DNA from: Mesorhizobium sp. B2-8-5
GTDB lineage: Bacteria; Pseudomonadota; Alphaproteobacteria; Rhizobiales; Rhizobiaceae
Length of the DNA stretch: 64,000 nucleotides
NCBI RefSeq assembly: GCF_006440675.2
Contig: NZ_CP083951.1
Location: 3,133,501-3,197,500, forward strand
Direction: 5' to 3'
Part shown: positions 1-8,175 of the stretch, piece after piece
Position numbering within the stretch: position 1 is the first letter of the stretch
How the letters are laid out: each line of letters starts with the position of its first letter
Notes under the pieces: model-generated
The model's input: only the letters and a program-made list of their open reading frames with translations
Databases searched by the model: none
What the model was told of the DNA's origin: nothing
Position numbers and translations under genes: made by a program

Positions 1-966
1 AAGGACATGTCGAACATTGCCGCGGCCAACCGGAACATCGCCATGGTGTTCCAGTCCTACGCGCTCTACCCGCATCTGACGGCTGGCCAGAACATCGCCG
101 TCCCGCTTGCCATAAAGCGGCTGAGCCTCACGCAGCGCCTGCCGCTGATCGGCGCTTGGCTACCGGGCCAGGGGGAGATACGCGCCGGCATCGCGCGCGA
201 TGTGCGCGAGATGGCCGCCTTGCTGAAGATCGACCATTTGCTCGACCGCAAGCCCGGACAGATGTCTGGCGGGCAGAGGCAGCGCGTGGCGCTGGCGCGC
301 GCGATGGTGCGCCATCCCAGCATCTTCCTCATGGACGAACCGCTTTCCAACCTGGATGCCAATCTGCGCGTCCATGCGCGCGGCGAGATCGTGGAATTGC
401 ACCGGCGCGCCGGTGTGCCAACGCTCTATGTGACGCATGACCAGGCCGAGGCGCTGTCGATGGCCGATCGCGTCGCCGTCATGATCGGCGGCCATCTGCT
501 TCAGCTCGCCACGCCCGAGACGATCTACAACGACCCCACCCATATCGAGGTCGCGCGGTTCGTCGGCCAGCCGAGGATCAATATCCTGCAGGCGATCGCC
601 GAAAACGGTCGCGTCGACTTCGAAGGCATGCGGCTGGCTTTGCTGGAGAAGGTGGCGAACGGCCCGATCAGCCTCGGCATTCGCCCGGAATTCGTCAAAC
701 TGTCCCCCAGCGGGCGGAGCGGCGTTGCCGGGCGGATTGAACGGCTGGAATTCCTCGGCTCGGAAGTCATTGCCCATTGCCGGCTCGACGTCTCCGGCGA
801 CAGCGTCATCGCCAAGCTGGCGCCGCAGGAGGCGAAGGACCTGATCGGCGGAATGCCGGTGGGCATCCTTCTGGCTCCTGAGCAGGCGATGGTCTTCGGG
901 CCTGAGGGACGCCGGCTGCGCATCGCGGAAGTGGCGGGCGCACGGCAGGAGCCGGCCTATGTCTAG
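1..966 (+). CDS. CUT1 sugar ABC transporter ATP-binding protein (MalK/UgpC-like), 5' partial
   Basis: This is the ATPase of a carbohydrate importer acting on the inner face of the cytoplasmic membrane. The frame is open from base 1, so the true start and the Walker A loop lie left of the window; the ATG at 7 is internal. Visible motifs are the Q-loop (MVFQSYALYPH), the signature [14 protein letters not shown], Walker B with catalytic glutamate (FLMDEPLSNLD) and the switch histidine (VTHDQAEAL). A TOBE-like regulatory region follows, as in MalK and UgpC. A short insertion (about residues 40-65) separates Q-loop and signature. The stop overlaps the next permease start by 8 bp, so the two are translationally coupled. 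Sugar specificity cannot be read from this subunit. Confidence 0.9.
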   Translation, partial: KDMSNIAAANRNIAMVFQSYALYPHLTAGQNIAVPLAIKRLSLTQRLPLIGAWLPGQGEIRAGIARDVREMAALLKIDHLLDRKPGQMSGGQRQRVALARAMVRHPSIFLMDEPLSNLDANLRVHARGEIVELHRRAGVPTLYVTHDQAEALSMADRVAVMIGGHLLQLATPETIYNDPTHIEVARFVGQPRINILQAIAENGRVDFEGMRLALLEKVANGPISLGIRPEFVKLSPSGRSGVAGRIERLEFLGSEVIAHCRLDVSGDSVIAKLAPQEAKDLIGGMPVGILLAPEQAMVFGPEGRRLRIAEVAGARQEPAYV

Positions 967-1882
967 CGTCGCGCTGGCGGGCAATGTCCTGAGCGCCGCG
1001 GCACTGCGTGCGCGCAGCGAGGACCGGACCGCCTGGCTGCTGGCGCTGCCGGCGATCGTGCTGCTCTTCCTGTTCGTGCTGTTGCCGGTGGTTGCCGTCG
1101 TCTTTCTGGGCTTCACCGATTTCGAGCTCGGCTACGGCAAATTCCGTATCGTCGGCTTCGAGAACTACGCGCATCTGTTCAGCGACCGCACCTTTCGAAA
1201 ATCGCTGTGGAACACCACTCTCTACACGGCGATGGTCGCCCCGGTCTCGATCGCGCTCGGCTTGGGTGTCGCGCTTCTGATCGAAGGCGAATTGCGCGCG
1301 CGGGCTTTCTTCCGCACCGTCTACTTCCTGCCCGTGGCCTCGCTGATCGTCGCGATGGCAACCGTCTGGCAGTATATCTTCCATCCGACCATCGGGCCGC
1401 TCAACGCGCTGCTTTCGCTTGTCGGCATTCCCGGCCCGAACTGGCTCGGCGCCTCGAACACCGTCCTCTACAGCCTGTCGATCATCGGCGTCTGGCAGTC
1501 GGTCGGCTTCAACATGGTGCTGTTCCTGGCCGGCCTGACGGCGATCCCGCGCGAGCTCTACGCAGCGGCTGAAGTCGACGGCGCGAAATCGGCGCTCGAC
1601 CGGTTCTTGCTGGTCACCTGGCCGATGCTCGGGCCGACGACGCTGTTCGTCGTCACGATCAGCATCACCAATGCGGTCAAGGTTTTCGAGACCGTGAAGA
1701 TGCTGACTGACGGAGGCCCGAACAAGGCGTCCGAAGTGCTCCTCTTCACCATCTACCAGGAGGGCTTCGTCTATATGCGCGTCGGCTATGCGTCGGCGAT
1801 GACGGTGGTTTTCCTGGCGAGCCTCGTCGTTTTGATGTTCCTGCAGTATCGCGTCCTCGACCGGCGGGTACACTACACATGA
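959..1882 (+). CDS. CUT1 sugar ABC transporter permease (MalF/UgpA-like)
   Basis: Integral membrane subunit of the importer, 307 aa with about six predicted membrane segments. The first follows a short cytoplasmic N-terminus (hydrophobic stretch near residues 23-45). The EAA coupling loop is recognisable as EVDGAKSALDRFLLVTWP in the C-terminal half, as in binding-protein-dependent permeases of the MalF/UgpA branch. The start overlaps the ATPase stop by 8 bp and the stop overlaps the next permease start by 4 bp (ATGA), so this is one operon. Length and topology fit the family. Confidence 0.93.
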   Translation: MSSVALAGNVLSAAALRARSEDRTAWLLALPAIVLLFLFVLLPVVAVVFLGFTDFELGYGKFRIVGFENYAHLFSDRTFRKSLWNTTLYTAMVAPVSIALGLGVALLIEGELRARAFFRTVYFLPVASLIVAMATVWQYIFHPTIGPLNALLSLVGIPGPNWLGASNTVLYSLSIIGVWQSVGFNMVLFLAGLTAIPRELYAAAEVDGAKSALDRFLLVTWPMLGPTTLFVVTISITNAVKVFETVKMLTDGGPNKASEVLLFTIYQEGFVYMRVGYASAMTVVFLASLVVLMFLQYRVLDRRVHYT

Positions 1883-2709
1883 CCAGCATCCCGGTCGGCC
1901 GTATCGTCCGCTTCACGCTGCTTTCGCTCGGTGCGCTGATGATTCTGGCGCCCTACATCCTCATGATCTCGACCGCCGGCAAGACGCAGAGCGACATCTT
2001 CACCGCGGCGCTTTCGCTGATCCCGCAGCATCCCTTCTTCGCTGAGAATTTCGCCAAGGCGCTGGAGAGGGTGCCAATGGCAACGCTGCTGTGGAACGGC
2101 ATCGTCGTGTGCGGACTGATCTTCTTCCTCCAGGTCGCGGTCGCGATCCCTTGCGCCTACGCGATGGCCAAGCTGAAATTTCGCGCGGCGCGCATGATGA
2201 TGGTGCTGGTCATGCTCGGCCTTCTGGTTCCCATCCATGCGACCGCTCTGCCGCTCTATGTCGCGTTCGACCGCATGTCGCTGCTCAACAGCTACACCGC
2301 GCTGGTCGCTCCGTTCACGATCTCGGTGTTCGCGATCTTCATGTTCCTGCAGTTCTTCCGCGCCATGCCCGACGACCTCATCCACGCGGCGCGGCTCGAC
2401 GGCATGTCGGAGCTCGGCATCATCGCGCGCGTCATCGTGCCCAACGCCTGGCCGGCCGTCACCGCCTTCGCGATCTTTTCCGTCGTCGCGCACTGGAACG
2501 ATCTCTACTGGCCGCTGATCGTCATCAGCAAGCAGGCCTACGCCACGCCGCCGCTCGGCCTGATGTATTTCCGCGCCGCGGAAGCGGGCGACGACTACGG
2601 TGCGCTGATGGCCGCGACGCTGATTATCACCCTTCCTCTCGTCGTCGCCTTCCTGCTCGCGCAGAAGCGCTTCGTCGAAGGCATCACCATGACCGGTCTC
2701 AAAGGCTGA
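1879..2709 (+). CDS. CUT1 sugar ABC transporter permease (MalG/UgpE-like)
   Basis: Second membrane subunit, 276 aa, with about six hydrophobic segments and the EAA loop ARLDGMSELGIIARVIVPN. It ends with the short KRFVEGITMTGLKG-type tail that is typical of MalG/UgpE proteins and binds the ATPase. It should pair with the preceding permease to form the translocation channel. Start chosen at the ATGA overlap with the upstream gene. Confidence 0.93.
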   Translation: MTSIPVGRIVRFTLLSLGALMILAPYILMISTAGKTQSDIFTAALSLIPQHPFFAENFAKALERVPMATLLWNGIVVCGLIFFLQVAVAIPCAYAMAKLKFRAARMMMVLVMLGLLVPIHATALPLYVAFDRMSLLNSYTALVAPFTISVFAIFMFLQFFRAMPDDLIHAARLDGMSELGIIARVIVPNAWPAVTAFAIFSVVAHWNDLYWPLIVISKQAYATPPLGLMYFRAAEAGDDYGALMAATLIITLPLVVAFLLAQKRFVEGITMTGLKG

Positions 2710-2732
2710 CCGGCCAACAAGGAGCACGAGCA

Positions 2733-3998
2733 ATGAAGCATTTCTCCAGGATTATTGCCATGGCGGCGGTGTCGCTGGCATCGGCCCTTCCGGCCTATGC
2801 CGACACGACACTGACGGTCCACTATCCGATGCCCGGTTTCTTCAAGAACGTGATGGACACGATCTCGAAGAAGTTCATGGAAGAGAATCCCGACATCAAG
2901 ATCCAGTTCGCCAGCCCGTCCGCGACCTATGAGGAAGGCATCCAGACCATTCTTCGTCAGGCCGGCACCGACGAGATGCCCGACATCACCTTCATCGGCC
3001 TCAACCGCCTGCGCATGCTCAACGAGCGCGACGTCGCCGTCGACCTCGGGCCGCTGGTGAAGAAGGACGGCAACATGGCCGAGCAAGGCTTCTCCGACAC
3101 CATACTGAAGCTCGCGCAGGTGAACGGCAAGCAGATCGGGCTGGCCTTCGCCACCTCCAATCCGATCATGTATTACAACGCCGACCTGATGAAGGCGGCC
3201 GGTGGCGATCCGGACAATCCGCCCAAGACCTGGGACGAGGTGATCGCCCTTGGCGGCAAGATCAAGGCGCTCGGCAACGGTGTCGACGGCATCGACTTCC
3301 GCTGGCAGGGCGATGATTGGATGTTCTCGGCGCTGCTGTTTGGCGCCGGGGGCAAGATGCTGAACGGCGACGAGAGCAAGGTCGCTTTCAACAGTCCAGA
3401 AGGCGAGAAGGCTGTCGAGCTTATCGAGCGGATGGTGAAGGAAGGCGGCATGCCGGTCTTCACCAAGCCGGCGGGCGAGCAGGCTTTCGCGGCCGGCAAG
3501 GTCGGCTTCGAATTCCAGACCACAGGCGCGCTGGTCAACACGATCAAGAATGTCGGCGACAAGTTCACGCTGCGCACGGCCAAGATTCCGCTGATCGATC
3601 CGGTCAACGGCCGTTTGCCGACCGGCGGCAATGCGGTGGTCATCCTGACCAAGGACACCGCGAAGCAGGAAGCCGCCTGGAAGTTCGCCAAGTTCGCCGC
3701 CGGCCCGTACGGCGCGTCGGTGGTGGTGCCCGGCACCGGCTATGTCCCCAACAACGAACTCGCCGCGAAATCACCTGATTATCTCGGCGATTTCTACAAG
3801 AAGAACCCGCTGTTCCAGGCCGGCCTCAGCCAGATGCCGCTGATGGTTCCGTGGTACGCCTTCCCCGGCACCAACGGAGTCAAGGTGACGCAGACCATCG
3901 TCGACAATCTGTCCCGCATCGTCGACCAGTCGGCGACGCCGAAGGAAGCGCTTGCCGACGCCGCGAGCGACGTCGAAGGCATGTTGCCGACGCAATAA
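2733..3998 (+). CDS. CUT1 sugar-binding periplasmic protein (extracellular solute-binding family 1)
   Basis: Periplasmic receptor of the importer, 421 aa. The start at 2733 is preceded by AAGGAG at 2719-2724; the open frame extends further upstream but that part overlaps the permease and is not coding. A signal peptide covers residues 1-23 with likely cleavage after AYA. The mature protein has the MalE/UgpB-like layout (aromatic- and charge-rich hinge segments, PTGGNAVVI, WKFAKF). Gene order here is ATPase-permease-permease-receptor. Receptors of this family bind sugars, polyols or glycerol-3-phosphate; the ligand is not determinable by eye. Confidence 0.92.
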   Translation: MKHFSRIIAMAAVSLASALPAYADTTLTVHYPMPGFFKNVMDTISKKFMEENPDIKIQFASPSATYEEGIQTILRQAGTDEMPDITFIGLNRLRMLNERDVAVDLGPLVKKDGNMAEQGFSDTILKLAQVNGKQIGLAFATSNPIMYYNADLMKAAGGDPDNPPKTWDEVIALGGKIKALGNGVDGIDFRWQGDDWMFSALLFGAGGKMLNGDESKVAFNSPEGEKAVELIERMVKEGGMPVFTKPAGEQAFAAGKVGFEFQTTGALVNTIKNVGDKFTLRTAKIPLIDPVNGRLPTGGNAVVILTKDTAKQEAAWKFAKFAAGPYGASVVVPGTGYVPNNELAAKSPDYLGDFYKKNPLFQAGLSQMPLMVPWYAFPGTNGVKVTQTIVDNLSRIVDQSATPKEALADAASDVEGMLPTQ

Positions 3999-4010
3999 CT
4001 GCTTGCTCCG

Positions 4011-4043
4011 CAAGCCGTCGCGCCTACCCGGCGCGGCGGCTTG
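4011..4043. terminator. Strong hairpin between convergent genes, probable bidirectional terminator
   Basis: A 14-bp stem with one T:G pair (CAAGCCGTCGCGCC, loop TACCC, GGCGCGGCGGCTTG) lies between the end of the sugar-binding protein (3998) and the end of the amidohydrolase (4051, opposite strand). There is no clear U-tract on either side, so termination efficiency is uncertain. Confidence 0.55.
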
Positions 4044-4050
4044 TGGAGCG

Positions 4051-4938
4051 CTATACCGGCCGGTAAACCTTCTCCGCCGTGTTCCAGAAGATGTCCGCCT
4101 CGGCCTTGGCGCCGTACCCGGCAACCGCAGCGCGGTGCGCCTTGATCAGCTCGGCATGGCTGGTCCACAGTTTTTCGATCGGGAAGTTCGAGCCGAACAT
4201 CAGATGGTCAGCCCCGAGGATTTCGATCGCGTTGTCGACGATGTAAGCGATCAGATCCGGATCGTTGCGGTGCACGAAGGTGCCGAGGCCGGAAAGCTTG
4301 GCGTAGAAATTGGGCGCGGCCGATAGCGTGCGCAAGCCGGCCTTCCAGGCTTCTGTCGTTTCGGGCGCCATATCGGTCAGCATGCCGGCATGGGTGAGGA
4401 TGAAATCGGTTTCGGGGTTTTCGTCGACCAGCCTCAGCCCATCTTTCATCTGGGCGGGGAAAAGCTGCAGGTCGAATGAGAGGCCGTAGTCCTTCAGCCG
4501 TGCCACGTTTTTCCGCACCTTCGGATCGATTACCTGGTCGGCGGAGGCGGCGAAGCGAAAGGCTTGCGTTTCGTGCCAGTGGAGCTGCATGCGCACGCCG
4601 CGCAGCAGCTTGTATTTCATCAGCCGGTCGATCTGGTGGCGCACGTCATCCACGGTCATGTCGGCGTAGCCGACGATGGCATGCGGCCAGCCGGTCTCGT
4701 CGGCTGTCTTCTGCAGGAAGGCGACTTCCTTCTCGAAGTCCTCCTTGGCCCAGTTGGTCTGGACATAGACGGCCTTCTCGACGCCCGAGCCTTTCTGGTC
4801 TTCGAGGAATTCGCCGATCGGATAGTCGCGGCGGATCGGCTCGTAGGGGCCGAAGATGCGCGGCACCATGGGGCCGACCAGCCAGGGCTGGTCCTTCTGG
4901 CGCCAGATGTGGAAATGCGCGTCGATGGCTTTCTGCAT
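4051..4938 (-). CDS. Amidohydrolase family protein (COG3618 / amidohydrolase-2 type)
   Basis: A predicted cytoplasmic TIM-barrel metal-dependent hydrolase of 295 aa, related to 2-pyrone-4,6-dicarboxylate and sugar-lactone hydrolases. The N-terminal metal motif DAHFHIW is at residues 6-12. Further conserved histidines occur in MQLHWHE and LTHAGM. The C-terminal motif reads FGSNFP, with Asn where many relatives have Asp. The start is fixed by the TGATG overlap with the upstream VWA gene (stop 4940-4938, start 4938-4936), so it is probably the last gene of the molybdenum-hydroxylase operon. A hydrolase here suggests cleavage of a ring-opened or lactone product of the hydroxylase, but that is inference. 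Confidence 0.88.
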   Translation of the reverse strand: MQKAIDAHFHIWRQKDQPWLVGPMVPRIFGPYEPIRRDYPIGEFLEDQKGSGVEKAVYVQTNWAKEDFEKEVAFLQKTADETGWPHAIVGYADMTVDDVRHQIDRLMKYKLLRGVRMQLHWHETQAFRFAASADQVIDPKVRKNVARLKDYGLSFDLQLFPAQMKDGLRLVDENPETDFILTHAGMLTDMAPETTEAWKAGLRTLSAAPNFYAKLSGLGTFVHRNDPDLIAYIVDNAIEILGADHLMFGSNFPIEKLWTSHAELIKAHRAAVAGYGAKAEADIFWNTAEKVYRPV

Positions 4939-6281
4939 CACGATACCCTTTTCCAGATGACTGAAGCCGCAGGCGCAGGACGGGCGAGCGACAGGATGAA
5001 ATCGGTCAGGCTGCCCACCGACGAGCCGTCGACCAGATCGTCGAGCATCGGCAGAATGGCGCCGAGTGCCGCCGTCGCCGGCCGAAAGCGCGGATCGCCG
5101 GCGAGCGGGCTCGCCAGCGACAGCCGGAAGGCGCGGGCGCTGAACCGGCGCATCGCGGTTTCGAGGTCGGAATGGTCGCCGCGTTCCAGTCCGTCGGACA
5201 GGATGACGACGCAGGCGCCGCGCGCGAAGGCGGAGAAGCGCGGCACCGACAGGAAGGCAAGCAAAGTCGGCCCCATGCGCGTGCCGCCGTCCCAATCGTC
5301 GACGAGCCCTGCAGCGCGCGCTAACGCTTGCTCGCGGCCGCGGATGCGCAGCGCCGAGGTGATGCGGGTGAGGCGGGTACCGAAGGTGAAGACTTCGGCA
5401 CGGTCCGCGCCTTGAACGGCAGCGTGGGCGAGCTTGAGATAGTCGGCGGTGTGCTGCTTCATCGAGCCGGAGACGTCGATGAGCAAAAGCAGCTTGCGGG
5501 GCACGGTCTGGCGACGACGCAGCTGCGGCGCGGGGATGTCGCCGTCGGCGCTGACGATTTCGCTGAGTGAGCGGCGGAGATCGAGCGTGCCGCGCGAGCG
5601 GGTGCGCGCGGTGCGAAAGGAACGGCGCGCGGGCAGGGCGCATGCGAGCCTGCGGCGGAATGAGCCAAGGCCATCGGAATCGCGCTGGAAGTCGCGTGCG
5701 CTCAACTGCTCGAGCGCTGAGGACAGTTCGCCGCCCTTTTCCTGGCGAGTGACCTGATTTTCTTCCTCCCGCGCGCCGCGATCGTCCTTGACGCGGGTTT
5801 CGTCGTCCTCCTCGCCTTCGATCAAAGGCTTGGCGTCGCCATAGAAGTAGCCGCGAAAGTGCGCGTCGAATTCGCCGCGGCGGTCGGGCGAGGGCGCGAG
5901 CGTCGCGAGTGCTGCTTCGCGGATGTCGTTCATCGAGCGCGGGCCAAGCAGGGTGACGGCCTGCATGAAGCTGGTTGCCTGTTCCGGCGCGATGGCGAAG
6001 GCGTGGCGACGCAGCAGCCTGGCGAAGCCCAGAAAAGGCGCAGCGGCACGAGGCAAGCTTTCCCCACGCATCATTCCTTCGCGCCCCCCTCTGCCGGACA
6101 TCTCCCCCACGAGGGGGGAGATTAGCAGCGTTGGCGCGCCGCTCAATTCTGCCAGGCTGAAGATTGGCGAAAGCCGGCGCGACATCTGATCTCCCCGCTT
6201 GTGGGGGAGATGTCCGGCAGGACAGAGGGGGGCGCTGTCCCGCCAGCGCTGAGAGATAGGCGCGCAATGCCGATTGCTCAT
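4938..6281 (-). CDS. VWA domain protein, CoxE-like, with a repeat element in its 5' end
   Basis: CoxE-type protein expected to work with the adjacent MoxR ATPase in metal-centre insertion for the molybdenum hydroxylase. The conserved core begins near FLGFARLL, followed by an acidic linker and a C-terminal VWA domain with the MIDAS motif DVSGS (around residue 266) and ILSDGLERGDH. The start at 6281 overlaps the upstream stop as TGATG, giving 447 aa. The first 70 or so residues are encoded by a palindromic repeat (6081-6234) and are not family-like. Alternative starts inside or after the repeat are at 6185, 6101, 6074 and 6071; ATG 6071 has a GAAGGA-like site just upstream. True start uncertain. 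Confidence 0.85.
   Translation of the reverse strand: MSNRHCAPISQRWRDSAPLCPAGHLPHKRGDQMSRRLSPIFSLAELSGAPTLLISPLVGEMSGRGGREGMMRGESLPRAAAPFLGFARLLRRHAFAIAPEQATSFMQAVTLLGPRSMNDIREAALATLAPSPDRRGEFDAHFRGYFYGDAKPLIEGEEDDETRVKDDRGAREEENQVTRQEKGGELSSALEQLSARDFQRDSDGLGSFRRRLACALPARRSFRTARTRSRGTLDLRRSLSEIVSADGDIPAPQLRRRQTVPRKLLLLIDVSGSMKQHTADYLKLAHAAVQGADRAEVFTFGTRLTRITSALRIRGREQALARAAGLVDDWDGGTRMGPTLLAFLSVPRFSAFARGACVVILSDGLERGDHSDLETAMRRFSARAFRLSLASPLAGDPRFRPATAALGAILPMLDDLVDGSSVGSLTDFILSLARPAPAASVIWKRVS
6081..6234 (-). repeat. In-frame palindromic repeat, family A copy 1
   Basis: Two inverted arms (about 6081-6123 and 6187-6234) share CATCTCCCCC-type and GCGCCCCCCTCT-type blocks around a central segment containing AAGATTGGCGAA. 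The second copy is at 35441-35616. On the minus strand the element is open in the same frame as the VWA gene and encodes SPIF and ISPLVGEM, both found again in copy 2 (SPIF, ISPLAGEM). Confidence 0.8.
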
Positions 6282-7162
6282 CACCCCAGCGCCTCCTCGA
6301 CAATCCTCCCCAGCTCCGGCGCGATCGCCGAAAAATCCTCCTCGTCCTTGATCAGCACGCCGATGGCTCGGCGGAAGGCCTCCGGCCACGGGCTGCCGCC
6401 TTTCTCGAGGATGGTCGCGGCATTCGCCCACTCCACCGCCTCGGCGATGCCGGGCGGCTTGGCCAGCGGCCGCGCGCGGATTTCCTGCACGGCATTGGCC
6501 ACCGCGCGTGCGGTCGCCTCGGCGACATGGCCCGAGCGCAGCATGATGATCTCGGCCTCGCGCTGGGCGTCGGGATAGCCGATCCAGTGATAGACGCAGC
6601 GCCGGCGCAGCGCCTCGGCAAGCTCGCGGGTGCGGTTCGAGGTCAGGATGACGATCGGCTGCGCCGCGGCGCGAATCGTGCCGCGCTCCGGAATGCTGAT
6701 CTGGAAATCGGAGAGGAATTCCAAGAGCAGCGCCTCGAACTCGTGGTCGGAACGATCGATCTCGTCGACCAGAAGCACGCGTTGCTCCGGCGCCCGCAAA
6801 ACTTGCAGCAGCGGCCGGGCGATCAGGAAGCGGTCGTCATAGATGTCGATCTCGTGCTCGCCGGCATGGCGGATGGCGAGCAACTGGCGCTGGTAGTTCC
6901 ACTCGTAAAGCGCATGTCCGGCGTCGATGCCTTCATAGCATTGCAGGCGCACCAGCTCGCGGCCGAGGAGTTCGGCGACCGCCTTCGCGGCTTCGGTCTT
7001 GCCGACGCCCGGCGCGCCCTCGAGCAGCAGCGGCTTGCCGAGGCGAATCGCCAGGAAGATCGCGGTGGCAAGGCTGTCGTCGGCCAGATAGCGCGAGGCG
7101 GCAAGGCGCGCGGCTATCGCCTCCGGCGAAGCCGCGACCGCAACGGCGTCGGCGCTGGTCAT
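6281..7162 (-). CDS. MoxR/CoxD-type AAA+ ATPase
   Basis: Cytoplasmic AAA+ ATPase of 293 aa, the usual partner of CoxE-like VWA proteins. Such pairs assist active-site assembly in molybdenum hydroxylases (CoxD/CoxE in CO dehydrogenase). Walker A GAPGVGKT is at residues 49-56, Walker B reads LLVDEIDRSD, sensor 1 is ILTSNRTRE, and the arginine-rich ALRRRC follows. The gene starts 7 bp after the molybdopterin subunit stop and overlaps the VWA gene by TGATG. Confidence 0.9.
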   Translation of the reverse strand: MTSADAVAVAASPEAIAARLAASRYLADDSLATAIFLAIRLGKPLLLEGAPGVGKTEAAKAVAELLGRELVRLQCYEGIDAGHALYEWNYQRQLLAIRHAGEHEIDIYDDRFLIARPLLQVLRAPEQRVLLVDEIDRSDHEFEALLLEFLSDFQISIPERGTIRAAAQPIVILTSNRTRELAEALRRRCVYHWIGYPDAQREAEIIMLRSGHVAEATARAVANAVQEIRARPLAKPPGIAEAVEWANAATILEKGGSPWPEAFRRAIGVLIKDEEDFSAIAPELGRIVEEALG

Positions 7163-7169
7163 CTTCCCC

Positions 7170-8174
7170 TCAGCCCGCCGCCTGCGCCTTCAGCGCGCGC
7201 AGGATGCGCTCCGGCGTGATCGGCAGCGTGTCGATGCGCACGCCGACCGCGTCGAAGACGGCATTGGCGACGGCCGGGATCTGCGGGTTGGCGCACATCT
7301 CGCCCGGCCCCTTGGCGCCGAACGGCCCGTCGGCGGAAGGGCGCTCCAAGACGATGATCTCGGTCTCGGCTAGGTCGCCGGGACCGGGCATCAGATACTG
7401 GTTGAAGTCGGTGCCGCCATGATCGCGGTTCGGATAATAGGGTTCGGTCGTCTCGTAGAGCGCGTGGCTGATGCCCATCCAGGAGCCGCCGACCAACTGC
7501 TGCTCGACCATCTTCGGATTGAGCGCGCGGCCGATCTCGAAGACGTTCTTGACCGTCAGCACCGTCACTTCGCCGGTCTCGTCGTCGACCTCGACCTCGG
7601 CCACCGTGCAGGCATGGGCGTAGCAGGTGGAGGGCTTCATCGCGCCGGTCTCCTTCTCCGGATAGGAGCGCGGGATCAGGAACATGCCGCGGCCTGAGAT
7701 CGAGCGGCCGCGCTTGAAATGCGCCGACAGGGCGACATCGAAGATCGAGATCGATTTCTGCGGCGCGCCCTTCACCTGTATATTGCCCTGGCCGTCGGTC
7801 TCGAGGTCGGAGGCGTTCACCTCCAGCTCTTCGGCGGCCACTTCCAGCATCACCTGGCGGGCTTCCTTGGCCGCCTGGATGACGGCATTGCCGGCGCGGT
7901 GCGTGCCGCGTGAGGCGAAAGTGCCCATGCAGTGCGGACCGGTGTCGGTGTCGGCGGTGTCGATGATGACGCGGTCGGTCGGCACGCCGATCGTCTCGGC
8001 GCAGATCTGCGCCATGATCTGCTTCATGCCCTGGCCGAGATCGACACTGGAGAGCGTCACCATGAAATTGCCGGTCGGCGTCGAATGGACCAGCGCCTGG
8101 GTCGGGTCGCCGCCGAGGTTCATGCCGGTCGGATAGTTGATCGCGGCGACGCCGCGTCCACGCCGGATCGCCAT
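7170..8174 (-). CDS. Molybdenum hydroxylase, molybdopterin subunit C-terminal half (split gene)
   Basis: 334 aa, matching the C-terminal molybdopterin-binding part of xanthine dehydrogenase-family large subunits. It has the INYPTGMNLGGDP-type entry, a GQG motif (DLGQGMKQIM), TFASRGTH, and near the C-terminus KGPGEM, whose Glu (about residue 292) is the catalytic base of the family. It starts one base after the stop of the N-terminal half (TGA-G-ATG) and in a different frame. Separate medium and large Mo subunits are known for Eubacterium barkeri nicotinate dehydrogenase (NdhL/NdhM), so the split may be functional; a frameshift is the alternative. Confidence 0.88.
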   Translation of the reverse strand: MAIRRGRGVAAINYPTGMNLGGDPTQALVHSTPTGNFMVTLSSVDLGQGMKQIMAQICAETIGVPTDRVIIDTADTDTGPHCMGTFASRGTHRAGNAVIQAAKEARQVMLEVAAEELEVNASDLETDGQGNIQVKGAPQKSISIFDVALSAHFKRGRSISGRGMFLIPRSYPEKETGAMKPSTCYAHACTVAEVEVDDETGEVTVLTVKNVFEIGRALNPKMVEQQLVGGSWMGISHALYETTEPYYPNRDHGGTDFNQYLMPGPGDLAETEIIVLERPSADGPFGAKGPGEMCANPQIPAVANAVFDAVGVRIDTLPITPERILRALKAQAAG

Positions 8175-8175
8175 C

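Noticed and set aside
2091..2732. Upstream extension of the sugar-binding protein frame into the permease
   Set aside because: Overlaps a well-supported permease; the ribosome-binding site and signal peptide place the start at 2733.
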